NCBI GenBank assembly: GCA_007117175.1
Contig: SKGZ01000215.1
Coordinates: 1-5,916 of the forward strand
Origin: Bacteriovoracales bacterium
GTDB taxonomy: Bacteria; Bdellovibrionota; Bacteriovoracia; Bacteriovoracales; Bacteriovoracaceae
Length of the DNA stretch: 5,916 nucleotides
Direction of reading: 5' to 3'
A program made the position numbers and the translations under genes. Positions 5,856-5,916 of this stretch are shown here, piece after piece. The notes beneath the pieces were generated by a model. That model searched no databases. It worked only from the letters and a program-made list of their open reading frames with translations, and was not told the origin of the DNA. How positions within the stretch are numbered: the stretch's first letter is position 1; every line of letters begins with the position of its first letter.

Positions 5856-5916
5856 ACATCACCGCGGAAAAACCAAAGTGAGCTTACTGCCATTAAAGCA
5901 GCTTAAAACTCTTCTC
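5830..5916 (+). CDS. Start of an unidentified gene, cut off by the window; possibly aroB
   Basis: An ATG at 5830 opens a frame that stays open for 29 codons to the window edge, while the other two plus-strand frames have stops soon after aroK ends. The start would overlap aroK by 26 nt. The peptide begins MTGKTIAIKHHRGKT and continues with a Leu/Lys-rich stretch. There is no Shine-Dalgarno before the ATG, and a GTG at 5878 is an alternative start. aroB (3-dehydroquinate synthase) often follows aroK and would supply a missing pathway step, but these few residues are not diagnostic, so the identity is a guess from context. Confidence 0.35.
   Translation, partial: MTGKTIAIKHHRGKTKVSLLPLKQLKTLL

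Overview
The window is gene-dense chromosomal DNA from an AT-rich Gram-negative bacterium (about 40% GC by eye). The Gram-negative call rests mainly on a LapB (YciM)-type protein, the LPS-biogenesis regulator with an N-terminal membrane anchor, TPRs and a C-terminal zinc ribbon. The lineage is not fixed by the sequence. A short single-domain SppA next to LapB, together with a DAHP synthase-chorismate mutase fusion, would fit a Bdellovibrionota or 'deltaproteobacterial' type of genome, but that is inference.

Layout. Positions 1-2102 (minus strand) hold an envelope pair, sppA followed 4 nt later by lapB, with lapB cut by the window edge inside its first zinc-ligand motif. An 86-bp divergent spacer (2103-2188) separates sppA from aroA. 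From 2189 to the end the window is a shikimate-pathway cluster in alternating orientation: aroA (plus), a fused DAHP synthase-chorismate mutase (minus), then aroE-aroK (plus), and the first codons of another gene that may be aroB but cannot be identified from 29 codons.

How the genes work together. The fusion protein makes DAHP (first step) and also converts chorismate to prephenate. AroE reduces 3-dehydroshikimate, AroK phosphorylates shikimate and AroA makes EPSP. The steps normally done by aroD and aroC are not in the window. aroE and aroK overlap by 8 nt and are probably co-translated. aroA and the fusion gene converge and overlap antisense by 92 nt.

The most unusual sequence features are a run of 16 A inside aroA, the antisense overlap that carries conserved residues of both proteins, and two aro start codons without a Shine-Dalgarno sequence, one of them placed where a leaderless mRNA would start. 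I saw no mobile element, CRISPR array, RNA gene or convincing intrinsic terminator. Nothing here looks like a wholly new system; the interest lies in gene architecture and expression.
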